DNA of 64,000 nt from an uncultured Bacteroidales bacterium. Lineage in GTDB: Bacteria; Bacteroidota; Bacteroidia; Bacteroidales; Bacteroidaceae. The translations under genes were made by a program, and so were the position numbers. Numbering within the stretch: position 1 is the stretch's first letter; each line of letters opens with the position of its first letter. The DNA is taken from NCBI GenBank assembly GCA_937898885.1, contig CALDKD010000041.1:1-64000 (forward strand), in the 5' to 3' direction. The notes under the pieces were generated by a model. It was not told where the DNA came from. It ran no database searches and was given only the letters and a program-made list of their open reading frames with translations. Of the stretch, positions 52,738 through 61,627 are shown one piece after another.

Positions 52738-53412
52738 ATGGTATCTGAGCCTCTGTCTCTGACGCGACTTGAAATACCCGTAAGCGGGATATATTCCGCA
52801 ATGGGTTTCAGGAATGTGGCTCCTGATGAGGTAAGCCGCCAAACAACAGAAATGTTGCTGAGAGAGGCGGAGGAATACATCAGCCCGCAATTTGAGTATC
52901 TTCTGCTTGACGGCAGCCATTCGGATGACAAGGTCTCGATTGGCGATGTGACTTTTGATGCGGGTCACATTATCTCCAGACAGCTCAGCGGCTCGGAGCG
53001 TTATGCTGTCTTTGTGGCGTCGGCGGGCAATGGCTGGCTCAAATGGATGGATGTGTTGCGTGAGCGTGACGATGTGCTTCAGTCCTTCATAGCCGACTGC
53101 ATAGGCAGCCAGATTGTGGAGAGTTGCGCAGACTATATGGAGAAGGTGCTTCAGAGTGAGCTTGACACGCACGGCTGGCATCGTACCAACCGTTTCAGTC
53201 CGGGCTATTGCGGCTGGAGCGTATCGCAGCAGCCATTGCTCTTCAGTCTGTTTCCGGAAAAGAACCCCTGTGGCATATCGCTTACAGACTCGTGCCTGAT
53301 GATGCCGGTAAAGTCCGTAAGCGGCATAATCGGAGTAGGAGACAACGTACGGTATCTGCCATACACCTGCAACATCTGTACAATGCAGATGTGCTTCCGC
53401 CGCAAGCGCTGA
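52738..53412 (+). CDS. Stand-alone MetH activation-domain protein
   Basis: A 224-residue protein matching the C-terminal reactivation domain of cobalamin-dependent methionine synthase: FSPGYCGWSVSQQPLLFSLF, GISLTDSCLMMPVKSVSGIIGVG and the closing YTCNICTMQMC. In MetH this domain binds S-adenosylmethionine and lets the oxidised cobalamin be re-methylated. Here it exists on its own, implying a partner MetH that lacks it elsewhere in the genome. It lies 5 bases after thrC, linking it to the homoserine-derived branch. The Cys cluster at the C-terminus (CNICTMQMC) is not part of the classic domain. Confidence 0.82.
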   Translation: MVSEPLSLTRLEIPVSGIYSAMGFRNVAPDEVSRQTTEMLLREAEEYISPQFEYLLLDGSHSDDKVSIGDVTFDAGHIISRQLSGSERYAVFVASAGNGWLKWMDVLRERDDVLQSFIADCIGSQIVESCADYMEKVLQSELDTHGWHRTNRFSPGYCGWSVSQQPLLFSLFPEKNPCGISLTDSCLMMPVKSVSGIIGVGDNVRYLPYTCNICTMQMCFRRKR

Positions 53413-53418
53413 CAGCTG

Positions 53419-54579
53419 TTACCTCTTAACTCTTGATTCCAACGCCTGATTGTACATCTTTATCAGCGCGTCTATGGAGTTGTGTATAGAGTATTGCCGT
53501 GCGGCATCGGCATATACCTGTCCCATCCTGATGCGCTCCTCCGGGTGCTCAATCCACCAGTCGATGCGTTCCGCCAGGGCCTTGGCATCCTCGCTCGGGA
53601 AGGTGCTTCTCTCATCGAGTGCCACATCCGATGTGGCTATCAGCCCGCCTTTCGCGATAACGGGAACGACTCCCTCCCTGATGGCCTCAATGCAGCCAAG
53701 CCCCTCAACCTCAATCTTGGCGCAATGTATATACAGGTATGATTTCTCAGCTATGGCTTTCAACTCCTTGGGGTTGTTGTGAAAGCGGAATACCGGCTCA
53801 TACCTCAGGGTGCCGTCTGACATCAGCTTGCGGCACATCCTTTCCAGCTTTTCCTGGAATTTTCCCTTGCCGGCAAAATAGAGCTGAATCTGGGAGGCGT
53901 GCCTGGAATACATCATTGCCTTAATCAATGTCTCCTGCCCCTTTACGGCGGCGAACCTGCCTATTGACAGTAGTATGTATGGCGACATCTGCGGCTCTTG
54001 CGCTATGACTTTCTCCGCAGGAATCCTGATTCCGTTGGAGATAACGTGCAGCCTTGCCTTGAAGTTCCACTTCTCAAGCAGATTCCTGACCGTCTTGCTG
54101 GGGCACTGAACGTCCGTGCAATGATTGAAGTACCTGTTTCTCCAGGCTTTCATCAGAAGACGGTTGGAGAGCCCGAATGAGCAGAGCGGAATCTCTGAGA
54201 GAAGATTCTGTGTGTATAGATGGAACGTGCCGACAACGGGCTTTCCCAGTTCCTCCGCTACCTTTATGGCTTCTTTCTGAAGGAACAGCGGCTCCTCAAT
54301 GTGTATGATGTCTGCCCATTCAACGGCCTGCCTTACAATGTCCTTCTCAATTTGGGCGTAGCAGAATCCGTTGGCGTCTATTATGGGCTGGAAGATCGGA
54401 AAGTGGTATCTTTTCAATCTGAACTCCGGCTGGTCTCCATTAGGGTCGATGTTCTCTGAGGAGAGCAGCCTTACATCAATTCCTGCCTCTTTCAGGAACC
54501 TTGTGGTGGTTCTTGCGGATGTGCAGATTCCGTTTCCGGGAATATATACGTTGTTACAGACAAATAGTACTTTCATCAT
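53419..54579 (-). CDS. GT4-family glycosyltransferase
   Basis: A 386-residue GT-B-fold glycosyltransferase. The N-domain starts VLFVCNNVYIPGNGICTSARTTTRFLKEAGIDV; the C-domain has ISIGRFAAVKGQETLIKA-like strands and the E-x7-E donor-binding motif in AKIEVEGLGCIEAIREGVVPV. It probably adds a sugar to a lipid or surface glycan; donor and acceptor are unknown. It follows the FecCD permease by 16 bases. ATG 54579 avoids overlap with that gene. Confidence 0.85.
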   Translation of the reverse strand: MMKVLFVCNNVYIPGNGICTSARTTTRFLKEAGIDVRLLSSENIDPNGDQPEFRLKRYHFPIFQPIIDANGFCYAQIEKDIVRQAVEWADIIHIEEPLFLQKEAIKVAEELGKPVVGTFHLYTQNLLSEIPLCSFGLSNRLLMKAWRNRYFNHCTDVQCPSKTVRNLLEKWNFKARLHVISNGIRIPAEKVIAQEPQMSPYILLSIGRFAAVKGQETLIKAMMYSRHASQIQLYFAGKGKFQEKLERMCRKLMSDGTLRYEPVFRFHNNPKELKAIAEKSYLYIHCAKIEVEGLGCIEAIREGVVPVIAKGGLIATSDVALDERSTFPSEDAKALAERIDWWIEHPEERIRMGQVYADAARQYSIHNSIDALIKMYNQALESRVKR

Positions 54580-54595
54580 ATTTAATTTTCTCTCA

Positions 54596-55630
54596 CTATC
54601 TGAGTGAACGGTAATCCTTGAATAAGACATATAGTATAACAGGCGCGCCAATGACCGGCGTGAGGGCATTGAGAGGTATAAGCCCCCGGTCTCCCGGTAT
54701 TGAGCTCAGTACATTGCACAGTAAGGCTATTCCGGCTCCTGTCAGTATGGTCACTGGCATCAGGCTGCGGTGATTCCCTGATTTCAGGATGAGGCGCGCC
54801 AGATGCGGTACGGCAAGGCCGATAAATGATACCGGTCCGCAATATGCTGTTGTGACGGCTACCAGCAGACCTGTGGCTAAAAGCAGCAATGTACGTGTGC
54901 GCTTTATGCTGATGCCCAGGTTCCCGGCATAGAAATCGCCAAGCAGCAGGGCGTTAAGCGGCTTTATCTGCAATATCGCCACAGCTGTACCAGTCAGGGT
55001 TACAATGCTGTAGAATGGCAACTGACTGAGAGTGACTCCTCCGAAGTTTCCCATTCCCCACATAACGTATGAGTGGACACCCTCGGCCGTAGAGAAGAAG
55101 TTGAGAAGCGATATTGCGGATGAGGTGAGATAACTGATCATTATTCCGGCAATAAGCAGTATCACCGGACTCTTCAGCCTTGCCGACAGAAGTAGTATCA
55201 GGCCCATTACGGCCAGTGCGCCTGCAAAGGCTCCGGCTACTACAGACAGGCCGCTCCCTATGGTGAGTGAGCCGGCCGTGATGTTTCCTCCGAACAGCAT
55301 CATCACCAGGGCTACTCCCAGTCCGGCGCCTCCGTTTATGCCAAGTATGTCAGGACCGGCCAGCGGGTTGCGGAATGCGGTCTGGAGCATCAGTCCGGCC
55401 GCCGAGAGCGATACTCCCGACAGCAATGCGGTTATGGCCGCCGGCATCCTGGACTGCAGTACAATGAAATCCCAGCTCTCCTTGCCCGAAGTCCCGCCTG
55501 TCAGAATGGCCGCGACTCCACGCAGCGGTATGCTTACCGTGCCGAAGGAGAGGTTTGCTATAAACAGCAATAGAATTGCCGCTGACAATGCTATGCAGAT
55601 TCCTCTGGAATGTGTGCCGGCTGTATTCAT
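54596..55630 (-). CDS. FecCD-family iron-chelate/cobalamin ABC permease
   Basis: A 344-residue inner-membrane permease with about ten helices. Family motifs are SRMPAAITALLSGVSLSAAGLMLQTAFRNPLAGPDILGINGGAGLG, CGPVSFIGLAVPHLARL and PGDRGLIPLNALTPVIGAPVILYVLF. It would import a siderophore, haem or corrinoid with a periplasmic binding protein and an ATPase; no ATPase is in the window. It starts 12 bases after the AraC stop, so the regulator may be co-transcribed with it. Confidence 0.9.
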   Translation of the reverse strand: MNTAGTHSRGICIALSAAILLLFIANLSFGTVSIPLRGVAAILTGGTSGKESWDFIVLQSRMPAAITALLSGVSLSAAGLMLQTAFRNPLAGPDILGINGGAGLGVALVMMLFGGNITAGSLTIGSGLSVVAGAFAGALAVMGLILLLSARLKSPVILLIAGIMISYLTSSAISLLNFFSTAEGVHSYVMWGMGNFGGVTLSQLPFYSIVTLTGTAVAILQIKPLNALLLGDFYAGNLGISIKRTRTLLLLATGLLVAVTTAYCGPVSFIGLAVPHLARLILKSGNHRSLMPVTILTGAGIALLCNVLSSIPGDRGLIPLNALTPVIGAPVILYVLFKDYRSLR

Positions 55631-55642
55631 CGCTCTTTCGTG

Positions 55643-56557
55643 TTACTCCTGACGATACTGGTTCGGTGTCATTCCTGTGTGGCTCTTGAAGAAGCGGAAG
55701 AAAAATGACTGGCTTGGAAATGATAGGAAAGATGCAATCTCCTTTATTGAGATGTCGGAGTGTCTCAGAAGGTTCTTGGCGGAGAGAATTACGAACTCAT
55801 CTATCCACTGCGGTCCTGATTTGCCGCTCACATCCTTTATTACTTTTGACAGATACTTGGGCGTTACGCACAACTGGTCAGCATAGAATCCCATCATACG
55901 CTCACTGCGGTGATTGTCTGCCGCAAGTTTCATAAACTGCTCGAACATACTGAGATGTCTGGTGGATCTCAATGGCGTCTGGGCGGCTGCGGCATCCATA
56001 TTCTTGTGCAGGAAGCCTGCAAACTGGTAGAACACTGACAGGATTACCGATGTGACACTCTCACGTACATAATGTGAGTCTTGATTGATGAGGTCGCGTA
56101 CCAGTGTGATGTATCTGCCTAGCAGGGATATCTCCTCTTCTGTCAGTGATATACAGGGATTGCGCAGAATGGTGATGGCCTCCAGTATCACGCTCGACGG
56201 GTCAAAGCCTATGTTCTTGAAAAAGCCCTCAGCCACATTAATAATGGTCACTCTGCATTCCGACAGGTCCTGTTCCTCCGGAGCTGACAGACGCACTATG
56301 TTCCCGGGGGTGACAATCATCATCATACCCTGCCTCAGCGTGTACTCACTCAGGTTGATGTTGCACTTTACCTCTCCCTGAGTGCAGAATGCGGTCAGGT
56401 AACTGTCTATCTTGAACGGATAGCTCAACTGGCTGAAGTTGCTCTTGCAGAGCTGACGTGCCATGATAAAATCATCCTCAATGCCGATTACCTCACCGCC
56501 TATCAGCATCTCTTTAACCATTGAGGGAGTTACCTTTATTTCCTGTTGATTGCTCAT
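55643..56557 (-). CDS. AraC-family transcriptional regulator
   Basis: A 304-residue regulator with an N-terminal cupin-like sensing domain (LTAFCTQGEVKCNINLSEYTLRQGMMMIVTPGNIV) and a C-terminal double HTH (DISIKEIASFLSFPSQSFFFRFFKSHTGMTPNQYRQE). It is divergent from the tolC-hlyD-permease operon and separated by 153 bases, so it most likely controls that operon. A TACTTTTG -7 core precedes it. The same regulator gene leads into the FecCD gene 12 bases downstream. Confidence 0.88.
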   Translation of the reverse strand: MSNQQEIKVTPSMVKEMLIGGEVIGIEDDFIMARQLCKSNFSQLSYPFKIDSYLTAFCTQGEVKCNINLSEYTLRQGMMMIVTPGNIVRLSAPEEQDLSECRVTIINVAEGFFKNIGFDPSSVILEAITILRNPCISLTEEEISLLGRYITLVRDLINQDSHYVRESVTSVILSVFYQFAGFLHKNMDAAAAQTPLRSTRHLSMFEQFMKLAADNHRSERMMGFYADQLCVTPKYLSKVIKDVSGKSGPQWIDEFVILSAKNLLRHSDISIKEIASFLSFPSQSFFFRFFKSHTGMTPNQYRQE

Positions 56558-56574
56558 TTAGTTTCCTTTTCCGA

Positions 56575-56582
56575 CAAAAGTA
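56575..56582 (-). promoter_or_regulatory. Putative -7 element of the AraC gene
   Basis: Minus strand TACTTTTG, matching TAnnTTTG, 17 bases before the ATG. Confidence 0.4.
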
Positions 56583-56680
56583 CACTAAATTCACGACAAA
56601 AAATCTTAAAAAAGTGTAATATCCGACTTATTGATACTAAAAGTGAAAGTTTTTCTTCCTTTCCTACGGTATAAAGTGAA

Positions 56681-56688
56681 TAATTTTG
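56681..56688 (+). promoter_or_regulatory. Putative -7 element of the efflux operon
   Basis: TAATTTTG, matching TAnnTTTG, 22 bases before the tolC-like ATG. No TTTG at -33, consistent with activation by the divergent AraC protein. Confidence 0.45.
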
Positions 56689-56710
56689 CACAGAGAAATC
56701 AGGAGAAGAA

Positions 56711-58216
56711 ATGAGAAAGTCCGATATTGTTAAAAAACTGGTTGTGACGCTGGCGCTCCTGCCGGCTATCACCATTGCAGTAGCACAGCAGATGCTTACG
56801 CTTCAGGATTGCCGGGATCTTGCCTTGGCAAACAACAAGGCATCGCTCATAGCACGTGAGAAAGTAAATGCCGCAGTCTATGACAAGAAGGCCGCACGTG
56901 CCAATTATTTCCCGAAAGTCTCGGTGACCGGCGCCTATCTTCATAACAGCGATGGAATCTCGCTGCTTGACGAGTCCTCAGTGGCATCGTTGTCGGGCAT
57001 AGGCACATCTGTGGGCAATACCCTTACCGGATATGTAATGCAGATGATGACAGATCCGAAGTTCCTTCAGACACTGTCCGCAGATGCCGGACTTCAGTAT
57101 CTGGTTGGCAAACTCGGCGCGCTGGACATAGCGGAGCCTTTGAATGCCATCGGCTCACGTGTGGCGGACAAGTTCAGTTTCGATGCCACCAATATATATG
57201 TAGGTGCCGTAACCGTAGAGGAGCCTGTGTATGCGGGAGGCAAGATACGCGCGTATAATAAGGTGACGGCATACGCGGAGGAGCTGGCGGCAACACAGCT
57301 GGAGGGCGAGGACCGCAAGGTGCTTGTCACGACAGACGAGGCCTACTGGCAGATTGTCTCGATAGCCGGCAAGCTTGAGCTGGCGCGGAAGTATGTGGAG
57401 CTGCTTGAGAGACTTGACTCGGATGTTGAGAAAATGAGGAACGAGGGAGTTGCCACTATGTCTGACCAGCTTGCCGTAAAGGTCAGGCTTAATGAGGCTG
57501 AGATGACCAGACTCAGGGCACAGAACGGTCTGGCACTCTCCAAAATGCTTTTGTGCCAGCTTTGCGGCCTTGACATCCACAGCGATATTGTTCTGGCAGA
57601 TGAGGACAATCTGGAGATACCGGTGCCGGTTACCAGACCGGAATATACGAGCCTTGATATTGAGGAGAACAGACCTGAGCTGAGAAGCCTGCGTCTGGCT
57701 ACCAGAATGTATGACCAGAAAACGAGGATTGTCCAGTCTGACTATCTTCCCACACTGGCTGTCATGGGTAATTACCTGCTCACAAACCCGAATCTGAAGC
57801 ACGGCTTCAAGAACGAGTTCAGCGGATTGTGGAGCGTGGGTGTCGTTGCCAGGATACCGGTGTTTCATTTCGGAGAGGGTGTGAACAAAATCCGTCACGC
57901 CAAGTCCGATGCTCTGATAGCGCAGTATCAGCTGGATGAGGCCCGTGGCAAGATATCGCTCCAGGTTACCCAGTACGAGCAGAAGATTGCCGAGGCGGAC
58001 TCACGTCTTGAAATGTCACTCCGCAATATGGACAACGCTGAGGAGAACCTGCGTATGGCGGAGATAGGCTTCAGGGAGGGTATGCTTGAGCCGAACGTAG
58101 TGATGCAGGCGCAGACAGCCTGGATGCAGGCCCGCTCGGAGGAGATAGATGCGCGCATAGACCGGATTATGGCCGATGTCTATCTGCGTCAGGCAACAGG
58201 AATGTGGAATAACTAA
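56711..58216 (+). CDS. TolC-family outer-membrane efflux protein
   Basis: A 501-residue outer-membrane factor (signal peptide to about residue 26) with two long helical-hairpin repeats; LTLQDCRDLALANNKASLIAREKV opens the first and RPELRSLRLATRMYDQKTRIVQSDYLPTLAVMGNYLL the second. The C-terminal LRMAEIGFREGMLEPNVVMQAQ is typical. It forms the exit duct for the HlyD-linked transporter encoded 15 bases downstream. Confidence 0.9.
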   Translation: MRKSDIVKKLVVTLALLPAITIAVAQQMLTLQDCRDLALANNKASLIAREKVNAAVYDKKAARANYFPKVSVTGAYLHNSDGISLLDESSVASLSGIGTSVGNTLTGYVMQMMTDPKFLQTLSADAGLQYLVGKLGALDIAEPLNAIGSRVADKFSFDATNIYVGAVTVEEPVYAGGKIRAYNKVTAYAEELAATQLEGEDRKVLVTTDEAYWQIVSIAGKLELARKYVELLERLDSDVEKMRNEGVATMSDQLAVKVRLNEAEMTRLRAQNGLALSKMLLCQLCGLDIHSDIVLADEDNLEIPVPVTRPEYTSLDIEENRPELRSLRLATRMYDQKTRIVQSDYLPTLAVMGNYLLTNPNLKHGFKNEFSGLWSVGVVARIPVFHFGEGVNKIRHAKSDALIAQYQLDEARGKISLQVTQYEQKIAEADSRLEMSLRNMDNAEENLRMAEIGFREGMLEPNVVMQAQTAWMQARSEEIDARIDRIMADVYLRQATGMWNN

Positions 58217-58231
58217 AATCATATAAGGTTT

Positions 58232-59221
58232 ATGGAAAATAAAGCTCAGAGAGTCAATGTGGCTTTGGCGATAGGCGCGTTTGCTGTCATAATCTTTATT
58301 GTCTGCCTGATAGGAATAATATCGTTCAACCGTAAGGACAACGGTATCATTCAGGGACAGGCCGAGGCGGGGGAGTATCGCATCTCCAGCAAGGTGCCTG
58401 GCAGAATACTTGAGATACGGGTGCGGGAGGGCCAGATGGTCAATGCCGGAGATACGCTCGCAGTGCTTGAGGCCCCCGACATAGAGGCCAAGCTCGCGCA
58501 GGCAGAGGCTGTCCGTACAGCCGCCACTGCACAGAACGCCAAGGCTCAGAAGGGTGCCCGCGATGAGGAGATACAGGCCACATACGAGATATGGCAGAAA
58601 GCCAAGGCCGGTCTTGAGATTATGGAGAAATCCTACAAGCGTGTTGAGAATCTCTTCGCCCAGGGAGTGGTAAGCGAGCAGAAACGTGATGAGGCAAAGG
58701 CTCAGTATGATGCGGCCTCTGCCACCGAGAAGGCCGCCCTTTCCCAATATACTATGGCGAAGAACGGCGCCGAGGCAGAGATAAAGGAGATGGCGGCAGC
58801 CCAGATGCGTCAGGCTGAGGGAGTTGTGGCAGAGGTGAGCTCATACATAGCCGAGACATATCTGCTGGCAACAACCCCAGGTGAGGTAAGCGAGATATTC
58901 CCGATGCAGGGAGAGCTGGTCGGCACTGGTGCCCCGATAATGAACATAGCCGTCATTGACGATATGTGGACATCGTTCAACGTACGCGAGGACCTGCTCA
59001 AGGATCTCACAATGGGCAGCCGTCAGAAAGCATACGTGCCGGCTCTTGACAAGGACATAGAGGTTGAGGTGACATACATCCGCGACCTGGGCTCATATGC
59101 AGCCTGGAAGGCTACGAAGGCGAATGGCGAGTATGACCTGAAGACTTTCGAGGTGAGGGCAGTGCCTGTTTCGGCGGTTGAGGGGCTTCGTCCGGGAATG
59201 ACAGTGCTCTTGAATAAGTAA
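58232..59221 (+). CDS. HlyD-family membrane-fusion protein
   Basis: A 329-residue periplasmic adaptor with one N-terminal helix (VNVALAIGAFAVIIFIVCLIGII). A lipoyl/biotinyl-like half (KVPGRILEIRVREGQMVNAGDTLAVLEAPDIEAKLAQAEA) is followed by a long coiled-coil hairpin (about 95-200), then the second lipoyl half and a beta barrel. It bridges the TolC protein and the two ABC-2 permeases, whose genes follow at once. Confidence 0.9.
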   Translation: MENKAQRVNVALAIGAFAVIIFIVCLIGIISFNRKDNGIIQGQAEAGEYRISSKVPGRILEIRVREGQMVNAGDTLAVLEAPDIEAKLAQAEAVRTAATAQNAKAQKGARDEEIQATYEIWQKAKAGLEIMEKSYKRVENLFAQGVVSEQKRDEAKAQYDAASATEKAALSQYTMAKNGAEAEIKEMAAAQMRQAEGVVAEVSSYIAETYLLATTPGEVSEIFPMQGELVGTGAPIMNIAVIDDMWTSFNVREDLLKDLTMGSRQKAYVPALDKDIEVEVTYIRDLGSYAAWKATKANGEYDLKTFEVRAVPVSAVEGLRPGMTVLLNK

Positions 59222-59233
59222 TATTTGCGGACA

Positions 59234-60403
59234 ATGCCGGGAAATAGCAGAATATTAAGGATTGCACGCAGGGAGATAAGCCGGATACTCAGCCGGCCGG
59301 TCTATCTGCTGAGTATGATATGCGCTCCTGTGTTCTGTTTCATCTTCTTCACCACACTTATGCGTGAGGGACTTCCGCAGAATCTTCCGGCCGGTGTGGT
59401 GGATGAGGACAACACTTCTGTAAGCCGCCGGATTCTGCGCAACCTTGACTCATTCCAGCAGACAGAGATAGTCTGCCAGTACTCCAATTTCAAGGAGGCG
59501 CGCGAGGCTATGCAGCGAGGTGAGATATATGCCTTCTACTACATACCGAAAGGCACAACGCAGAAGACCCTGCGGTTTGAGCAGCCTAAGGTGTCGTTCT
59601 ACACGAATGCATCGTACATAGTGCCCGCGTCGTTGCTGTACAGGGATATGACAATGATGTCTGAGTATGCGTCGGCCGGAGTGGGCCGTGAGACCCTTAT
59701 GGCACGCGGATATACGATGGATCAGGCTATGGGCTTCCTGCTACCGATTCAGATGGATATGCGCGCGGTCCATAACCCGTGGCTCAGTTACTCCATATAT
59801 CTGAACAACTCACTGCTGCCGGCGGCTCTTATGCTGATGATAATGCTCGTTACGGTGTTCGCAGTCCATACCGAGCTGAAAGACGAGACATCCGGGGAGT
59901 GGATGCAGATGGCCGAAGGCAATATCTATGTGGCTGCCATAGGCAAGCTGCTGCCTTATACCGTTGTGTTCAGCGGAATGTCCTGCGTGTATCTGGCTTG
60001 GCTGTACGGGCTGCTTGGGTTCCCGCTTCACAGCGGCATCTGGCCGATGCTTCTTGCTGCCATAATGCTGGTGATGGCATCGCAGGGATTCGCATTGTTC
60101 CTTGCCGCCGCAGTGCCGTCACTCAGGTGGTCGCTGAGCCTGGCCACCCTTTGGGGCGTGCTCTCTTTCCCAATCTGCGGATTCTCCTTCCCTGTTATGG
60201 CTATGCCGCCGGCATTGCAGGCTCTGTCTTACTTCTTCCCGCTCAGGTACTACTTCCTGATATATGTGGATCAGGCATTGAACGGACTCCCGATGTGCTA
60301 CTCTGCCTGGTTCTACATAGCGCTGCTGGCATTCATCCTGCTGCCGCTTGCCGACCTGGCTCTCCTGAGACGTGCTGAACTGAAATACAAATACTTATAC
60401 TGA
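59234..60403 (+). CDS. ABC-2-type efflux permease, first copy
   Basis: A 389-residue membrane protein of the ABC2_membrane_3/YhhJ type: an N-terminal helix (PVYLLSMICAPVFCFIFFTTLM), an extracytoplasmic domain of about 150 residues, then five helices from about residue 195. It pairs with the next gene to form the transmembrane channel. Neither it nor its neighbour contains Walker motifs. ATG 59234 is preferred to an upstream TTG. Confidence 0.85.
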   Translation: MPGNSRILRIARREISRILSRPVYLLSMICAPVFCFIFFTTLMREGLPQNLPAGVVDEDNTSVSRRILRNLDSFQQTEIVCQYSNFKEAREAMQRGEIYAFYYIPKGTTQKTLRFEQPKVSFYTNASYIVPASLLYRDMTMMSEYASAGVGRETLMARGYTMDQAMGFLLPIQMDMRAVHNPWLSYSIYLNNSLLPAALMLMIMLVTVFAVHTELKDETSGEWMQMAEGNIYVAAIGKLLPYTVVFSGMSCVYLAWLYGLLGFPLHSGIWPMLLAAIMLVMASQGFALFLAAAVPSLRWSLSLATLWGVLSFPICGFSFPVMAMPPALQALSYFFPLRYYFLIYVDQALNGLPMCYSAWFYIALLAFILLPLADLALLRRAELKYKYLY

Positions 60404-60409
60404 TACGAC

Positions 60410-61627
60410 ATGACGGGCTGGTTTGGAAAGGTTTTTGCGGTTATGGCCAGTGAGCTTAGAAAGGTTCTGGGCGATACAGGCGTGCTGGTGTTCTTCCTGG
60501 CCGTTCCTCTGTTGTATCCGTTGCTCTACGCGTATCTGTACAATCAGGAGGTGGTCAGGGATGTGCCGGTAGTGGCGGTTGATGAGTGCAGGTCGGCGAC
60601 AAGCCGTGAGTTCCTGCGCAAGTCCGACGCCACTCCCGATTTGAGAATAATATCGTACTGTGCCGATATGGAGGAGGCGCGTGAGCTTATCCGCCGCCAT
60701 AAGGCATACGGCATAATCCACGTACCGGATGAGTTTTCCCGGAAACTTGTAGATGGCAATCAGGCTACTGTGAACCTGTACTGCGATATGAGCGGACTGC
60801 TCTACTACAAATCATTGCTCAGCGGTTGCACCCAGGTCTCTCTCTCAATGAATAAAGACATCAAGTTTGAGCGTCTGTCAGGGCTCTCGGACCGCGAGAA
60901 GGAGACAACCGCCAAACCCATAGAGTATGAGTATGTGGCAATGTTCAATCCTCAGAACGGATTCTGCTCGTTTCTGATACCCGCCGTGCTGATACTGATT
61001 ATCCAGCAGACACTGGTGCTGGGAATAACACTCATCACCGGAACCGGAATAGAGCGCCGCCGTAAGGGGCTTTCCGTGCCTGATTACGAAAATGCCGGCC
61101 CGCTGGCGGTTCTTACCGGTAAGGGCATCTGCTATTTCGGCATCTATTCCGCTGTTGGAATGTATCTGCTGTGCATTGTGCCTATGCTCTTCAAACTGCC
61201 TCAACTCTGGCTTCCCGGAAATTTGCTTATGTTTATGGTGCCGTTCCTGCTGGCATGCGTATTCTTTGCCATAACGATATCGTTCTTCGTGCGCGACAGA
61301 GAGTCTTGCTTCCTTTTGTTCGTCTTTATATCGGTACCGCTGCTGTTCATGTCCGGCATATCGTGGCCTACATCAAATATCCCCTCATTCTGGAGAGCCA
61401 TCTCGCAGTTCTTTCCGTCAACGTTCGGTGTGAATGCCTTTGTGAAGATATCCAGTATGGGCGCCACCATCCGGCAGGTAAGGCACGAGTGCATGGCCCT
61501 GTGGATACAGGCAGGAGCGTATTTTATGGCTTCCCTGTTGCTCTACATAGGCAGAGACCGCAAGTATGGCAGAGGCAATGCGGACTTTGACGTGAGGTCT
61601 GTCTCTACTGCGGCAGATGTCCGTTGA
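60410..61627 (+). CDS. ABC-2-type efflux permease, second copy
   Basis: A 405-residue paralogue of the preceding permease with the same plan: N-terminal helix (LVFFLAVPLLYPLLYAYL), extracytoplasmic region (VPVVAVDECRSATSREFLRKSDATPDLRII), and five C-terminal helices. Four to six bases separate it from the first copy. The last 23 bases overlap the convergent LytTR gene. No ATPase gene follows. Confidence 0.85.
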   Translation: MTGWFGKVFAVMASELRKVLGDTGVLVFFLAVPLLYPLLYAYLYNQEVVRDVPVVAVDECRSATSREFLRKSDATPDLRIISYCADMEEARELIRRHKAYGIIHVPDEFSRKLVDGNQATVNLYCDMSGLLYYKSLLSGCTQVSLSMNKDIKFERLSGLSDREKETTAKPIEYEYVAMFNPQNGFCSFLIPAVLILIIQQTLVLGITLITGTGIERRRKGLSVPDYENAGPLAVLTGKGICYFGIYSAVGMYLLCIVPMLFKLPQLWLPGNLLMFMVPFLLACVFFAITISFFVRDRESCFLLFVFISVPLLFMSGISWPTSNIPSFWRAISQFFPSTFGVNAFVKISSMGATIRQVRHECMALWIQAGAYFMASLLLYIGRDRKYGRGNADFDVRSVSTAADVR

